8,653 nucleotides of DNA from contig JAADEA010000030.1 in NCBI GenBank assembly GCA_013153675.1, positions 1-8,653 of the forward strand, given 5' to 3'. Under the pieces are notes generated by a model. The model did not search any database. It saw only the letters and a program-made list of their open reading frames with translations, and was not told the DNA's origin. The position numbers were made by a program, and so were the translations under genes. Positions 5,808-8,653 of this stretch are shown piece by piece; positions within the stretch are counted from its first letter, which is position 1, and each line of letters starts with the position of its first letter. This stretch comes from Campylobacterota bacterium. Lineage in GTDB: Bacteria; Campylobacterota; Campylobacteria; Campylobacterales; Sulfurovaceae.

Positions 5808-8492
5808 CTACTTAAGCGTATCCCAACTTTTCCCAATAGATACAGAACACTTTAAAGGAATATTTAAAGGATAGATATTCTCCATTAAATATTTAAATCT
5901 ATTAGCAATTTTATTAGCTTCACTCTCTTTAATCTCAAAAATTAACTCATCATGAATTTGAAGCAAAATTTTTGCATCTAAATTCTCTTCATATATTAAA
6001 CTATCAATATCAAGCATAGCAAGTTTTATTAAATCAGCAGCACTTCCTTGAAAAACACTATTTACAGCCTCTCTTAAAATAGCAGATTTAACCATTGCAT
6101 TTGCATTATCTAAATTAAATACTCTTCTTCTTTTTAATAAAGTCTCAATATAACCATTTTGTTTTACAAACTCTTCAATAGAAGATAGATAATTTTTTAC
6201 TGTGGGAAAAGTATTGAAATATGCTTCTATAATCTCTTTTGCCTCTTTTTGTGAAATTTTTAACTCTCCAGCCAATTTTCTTGGACCCATACCATATAAT
6301 AAACCAAAATTGATAGATTTAGCAAAATCTCTCATCTCTTTGGCTCTCTCTTTTCCAAATAACTTTATAGCCGTTGAGAGATGAATATCTTCATTATTTA
6401 TAAAAGCCTCCATTAATGCTCTATCTTGACTAAAATGAGCCAAAAGTCTTAACTCTATTTGAGAATAGTCTATTGAGACTAATGAATATCCATCCTTTGC
6501 TATAAATGCTCTTCTTACCCTTTTGCCCAAAGAGGTTCTTACAGGAATATTTTGAAGATTTGGATTTTTAGAAGATAATCTACCAGTAGAGGTTCCAGTT
6601 TGTAAAAAAGAGCTTCTAATTCGATGATTTTTATCTTTTTTCCCCATCCTTAAAAGAGGAGTTATATATGTGCTAAGAATCTTTTGCATCTCTCTATATT
6701 TTAAAATCTTTTCAATAATTGGATGTTTATCTTTTAAACTCTCTAAAACACTCTCATTTGTGCTATATCCACTCTTTGTCTTTTTTATTCCTTTTAAACC
6801 TAAATGTTCAAATAGTACTTTTGATAACTGCTGAGTAGATTTAATATTAAACTCCATATTTGCATCTTTATAAATAAGAAGAGTTAACTTTTCAATCTCC
6901 TCTTCAAGCTCTTTTTTAAACTCACTTAAATAGTTAATATCTACTTTTATACCCTCCATCTCCATATCAACTAATACATTAATAAATGGAAACTCTACCT
7001 CTTTTGCCTCTTTTAAAAGCTCATCTAATTTTGCATTTTTAAAAATATCTATAAGTTTAAAATAGAGTTCTCTTGTAATAAAAGCATCTTCACTTGCATA
7101 AAAGGCAGCACTTTTAATATCTACACTTGAAAAATCTTCTCCTTTTTTTACAGTATCAGAGTAAGATTGCATATTATAATTTAAAAACTTTTTAGCCAAA
7201 AAATCGAGACCCACCTTTGATCCTGGCTCCAATAGCCAAGCTAAAATCATACTATCTCCAAAAGGCTCTACTCTATTTAAATTAAAGTTTTTATAGATAA
7301 CTTCTAAATCAAATTTAATATTTTGCCCAACTATTTTTTTTGATAATAGAAGTTTTAAAATATCTTTTGCATCTTCTTTTGGCAACTGCTCTTCTACTCC
7401 TAAATAGTTATGAGCAATTGGAACATAATAGCTATTTTCTCTATCAAAAGAGAAGGAAAAACCAATAATATTTGCCACATTTGTATCTAAAGAGTCTGTC
7501 TCTGTATCAAAAGAGACAATCTCATCTTTTGAAATATTATTTATAATATCTAATAACTTCTCTTTGTTTGTTAAAATATGAGTTTTGAATTTAATATTAT
7601 TTATTTTTGATTTTTGCTCTCTTAAATATTTTGGCTCTAAAGAGTCTTGTGCCCATCTTAGAGCTTGATTCATATCATATTTAATAAACTCATCTTTTAA
7701 CATCTCTAAATAGTTTCTATCTTCAAATTTAAACTTTTCAAAATCTAAATCTTTTAAAATATCATCTTTTAATCTAACAAGTTCTCTTGATAAAAAGGCA
7801 TTCTCTTTTCCTTCAATTAATAATTTTTGAACTCTTTTTGGACTAATTTCATCTATATTGGCATAAATATTTTCTAAATTTTTATACTCATTTATTAACT
7901 TAGAAGCACTCTTTAGTCCAATACCAGCAACTCCTGGCACATTATCAGAGCTATCGCCAACTAATGCTTGAAAATCTACAAAATCTCTTGGCTCTACCCC
8001 AAATTTTTCTACACATTTTTTCTCATCAATTAAAATCTTCTTAACCCAATCATATAAAAATATTCCCCTATCATCTAAAAGCTGATATAGATCTTTATCT
8101 GAAGAGACAATTTTTACTTGAATATTACTCTCTTTTGCTCTCTTTGCAACTGAGGCAATTACGTCATCTGCCTCATATCCATCAATAGAGATATTTGCAA
8201 ATCCCATCTTCTCTATCCAACTAATGGCTATTGGAAGCTGTTTCATTAAATCTTCTGGAGGAGTTGGTCTATTTGCTTTATATAACGGATATATCTCTTT
8301 TCTAAAAGATCTCTCACTATCAAGAGCAAATATAATATAATCAGTAGCATGCTCTCTTTGAAGCTGATGAATAAAATTTATAAACCCTGTTAAAAGTCCT
8401 GTTGGAAAGGAGTCTCTACTCTTTAGAGGAGGAAGGGCAAAATAGGCTCTAAAAAAAAATGCAAAAGTATCAATAATAGTAATTGTCTTCAT
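5808..8492 (-). CDS. polA: DNA polymerase I (5'-nuclease, 3'-5' exonuclease and polymerase)
   Basis: The 894-residue protein fills RNA-primer gaps during replication and resynthesises DNA in excision repair. All three domains are present. The 5'-nuclease (about 1-285) has D8, YKANR (71-75), GYEADD (105-110), SSDKD (130-134) and GDSSDNVPGVAGIG (179-192). The 3'-5' exonuclease (about 300-485) keeps the proofreading residues D329 and E331 in FDTE, D395 in QNIKFD, and Y465 and D469 in YASED, so editing should be active. In the polymerase domain, motif A has D675 (SIDYSQIELR), motif B has R721, K725, F729 and Y733 (RDFAKSINFGLLYG), and motif C has D848 (QIHDELIFE). F729 matches E. coli F762, which discriminates against dideoxynucleotides. 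Length is normal. AAGGA at 8499-8503 lies 6 bases before the ATG, with a good promoter just beyond. It is first in the minus-strand series and divergent from a plus-strand gene. Confidence 0.98.
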   Translation of the reverse strand: MKTITIIDTFAFFFRAYFALPPLKSRDSFPTGLLTGFINFIHQLQREHATDYIIFALDSERSFRKEIYPLYKANRPTPPEDLMKQLPIAISWIEKMGFANISIDGYEADDVIASVAKRAKESNIQVKIVSSDKDLYQLLDDRGIFLYDWVKKILIDEKKCVEKFGVEPRDFVDFQALVGDSSDNVPGVAGIGLKSASKLINEYKNLENIYANIDEISPKRVQKLLIEGKENAFLSRELVRLKDDILKDLDFEKFKFEDRNYLEMLKDEFIKYDMNQALRWAQDSLEPKYLREQKSKINNIKFKTHILTNKEKLLDIINNISKDEIVSFDTETDSLDTNVANIIGFSFSFDRENSYYVPIAHNYLGVEEQLPKEDAKDILKLLLSKKIVGQNIKFDLEVIYKNFNLNRVEPFGDSMILAWLLEPGSKVGLDFLAKKFLNYNMQSYSDTVKKGEDFSSVDIKSAAFYASEDAFITRELYFKLIDIFKNAKLDELLKEAKEVEFPFINVLVDMEMEGIKVDINYLSEFKKELEEEIEKLTLLIYKDANMEFNIKSTQQLSKVLFEHLGLKGIKKTKSGYSTNESVLESLKDKHPIIEKILKYREMQKILSTYITPLLRMGKKDKNHRIRSSFLQTGTSTGRLSSKNPNLQNIPVRTSLGKRVRRAFIAKDGYSLVSIDYSQIELRLLAHFSQDRALMEAFINNEDIHLSTAIKLFGKERAKEMRDFAKSINFGLLYGMGPRKLAGELKISQKEAKEIIEAYFNTFPTVKNYLSSIEEFVKQNGYIETLLKRRRVFNLDNANAMVKSAILREAVNSVFQGSAADLIKLAMLDIDSLIYEENLDAKILLQIHDELIFEIKESEANKIANRFKYLMENIYPLNIPLKCSVSIGKSWDTLK

Positions 8493-8513
8493 TAATTTTC
8501 CTTAGCTACAAAA

Positions 8514-8542
8514 ATTATAAGGAGAAGAAAGACTCCTTCCAA
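8514..8542 (-). promoter_or_regulatory. polA promoter (TTGGAA, 17 bp, TATAAT)
   Basis: On the minus strand TTGGAA (8537-8542, four of six -35 consensus bases) and a perfect TATAAT (8514-8519) are separated by exactly 17 bases. Initiation around 8507 would give a leader of about 15 bases that still contains the AAGGA ribosome binding site. This is the best-formed promoter in the window and suggests that polA heads the minus-strand transcript. Confidence 0.6.
8519..8538. repeat. Inverted repeat AAGGAG-N8-CTCCTT over the polA promoter spacer
   Basis: The plus-strand sequence AAGGAG (8519-8524) and its complement CTCCTT (8533-8538) flank an 8-base purine loop (AAGAAAGA). The repeat covers the spacer and touches both the -35 and -10 boxes of the polA promoter. 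It is not followed by a clean T run on either strand, so I do not call it a terminator. It could be a repressor site or simply chance. Confidence 0.4.
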
Positions 8543-8606
8543 ATAGAGCATAATTTTAGCAAATTAGCCTAAACTTACTATTTGAGCTTATTTCTTGAAA
8601 ATTTAG

Positions 8607-8612
8607 TATAAT
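8607..8612 (+). promoter_or_regulatory. Candidate promoter of the divergent plus-strand gene (-10 TATAAT)
   Basis: A perfect TATAAT lies 35 bases before the ATG at 8648. TTGAGC at 8582-8587 could act as a poor -35 box with a 19-base spacer. The position fits a leader of about 29 bases that contains the AAGGA ribosome binding site at 8636-8640. With the polA promoter it makes this a divergent promoter region. Confidence 0.5.
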
Positions 8613-8647
8613 CCTCTTTAAAATTAGAGATTAAAAAGGATTTTGAA

Positions 8648-8653
8648 ATGTTT
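8648..8653 (+). CDS. Start of a divergent gene, truncated by the window edge
   Basis: Only ATG TTT is present, so nothing can be said about the product. The call rests on context: AAGGA at 8636-8640 is 7 bases before the ATG, and a TATAAT stands at a suitable distance upstream. The gene points away from polA. Confidence 0.5.

Noticed and set aside
6202..6384. Open frame of 60 codons on the plus strand
   Set aside because: It is antisense to the polymerase domain of polA, including motif B; it is an open frame only because of codon bias in polA.
8519..8538. Hairpin as an intrinsic terminator
   Set aside because: The stem is only 6 pairs and no uninterrupted T run follows on either strand. 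It sits between promoter elements rather than after a gene.
1..8653. CRISPR arrays, insertion sequences, defence islands or a new multi-gene system
   Set aside because: No spaced repeats, transposase frames, terminal inverted repeats or compositional break were seen. Every gene with a recognisable family is housekeeping, so I do not claim a novel system.

Overview
The window is a compact, strongly AT-rich chromosomal segment (roughly 30% G+C by eye) from a bacterium that is most likely a member of the Campylobacterota (the former Epsilonproteobacteria). Four things point there: a fused CcsB-CcsA cytochrome c synthase of about 1040 residues; an F-ATPase a-subunit gene standing apart from the other ATP synthase genes and followed by a small membrane-protein gene; the start of a gatB gene (indirect aminoacylation route); and codon choice dominated by A and T. 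The sequence alone does not resolve genus. A non-pathogenic, deep-branching or vent-type lineage is possible but not shown.

Layout. Seven protein genes and one tRNA gene all lie on the minus strand. In transcription order, from right to left, they are polA (DNA polymerase I), ccsBA (system II cytochrome c synthase), tRNA-Arg(CCU), a TIGR02757/DUF2400-family gene, atpB (F0 subunit a), a 93-codon two-helix membrane protein, a ThiE/TenI-like gene with a GTG start, and the first 23 codons of gatB, which runs off the left edge. At the far right, a promoter and ribosome binding site on the plus strand lead into a divergent gene of which only ATG TTT is present. The longest stretch without a gene is the divergent intergenic region of about 155 bases at 8493-8647. 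Nothing over 300 bases is unaccounted for.

Organisation. Spacing is tight and I see no convincing intrinsic terminator between the minus-strand genes. The genes may therefore be read in long transcripts, topped up by internal promoters. TATAAT-type -10 boxes are visible before polA, ccsBA, atpB and gatB. The atpB, 93-codon and thiE-like genes are almost certainly translationally linked: a 3-base gap, then an 8-base overlap. The tRNA ends only 9 bases before the DUF2400 start codon, and the DUF2400 Shine-Dalgarno sequence sits in that gap.

Functionally this is core housekeeping: DNA replication/repair, respiratory cytochrome maturation, ATP synthesis, thiamine-related metabolism and translation. 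I find no mobile element, CRISPR array, toxin-antitoxin pair or defence system. The items most worth a second look are the DUF2400 protein with an endonuclease III-like DTH motif, the ThiE-like protein that lacks the expected magnesium ligands, the unrecognised atpB-linked membrane protein, the tRNA/mRNA junction, and small palindromes placed exactly on promoters or leaders.
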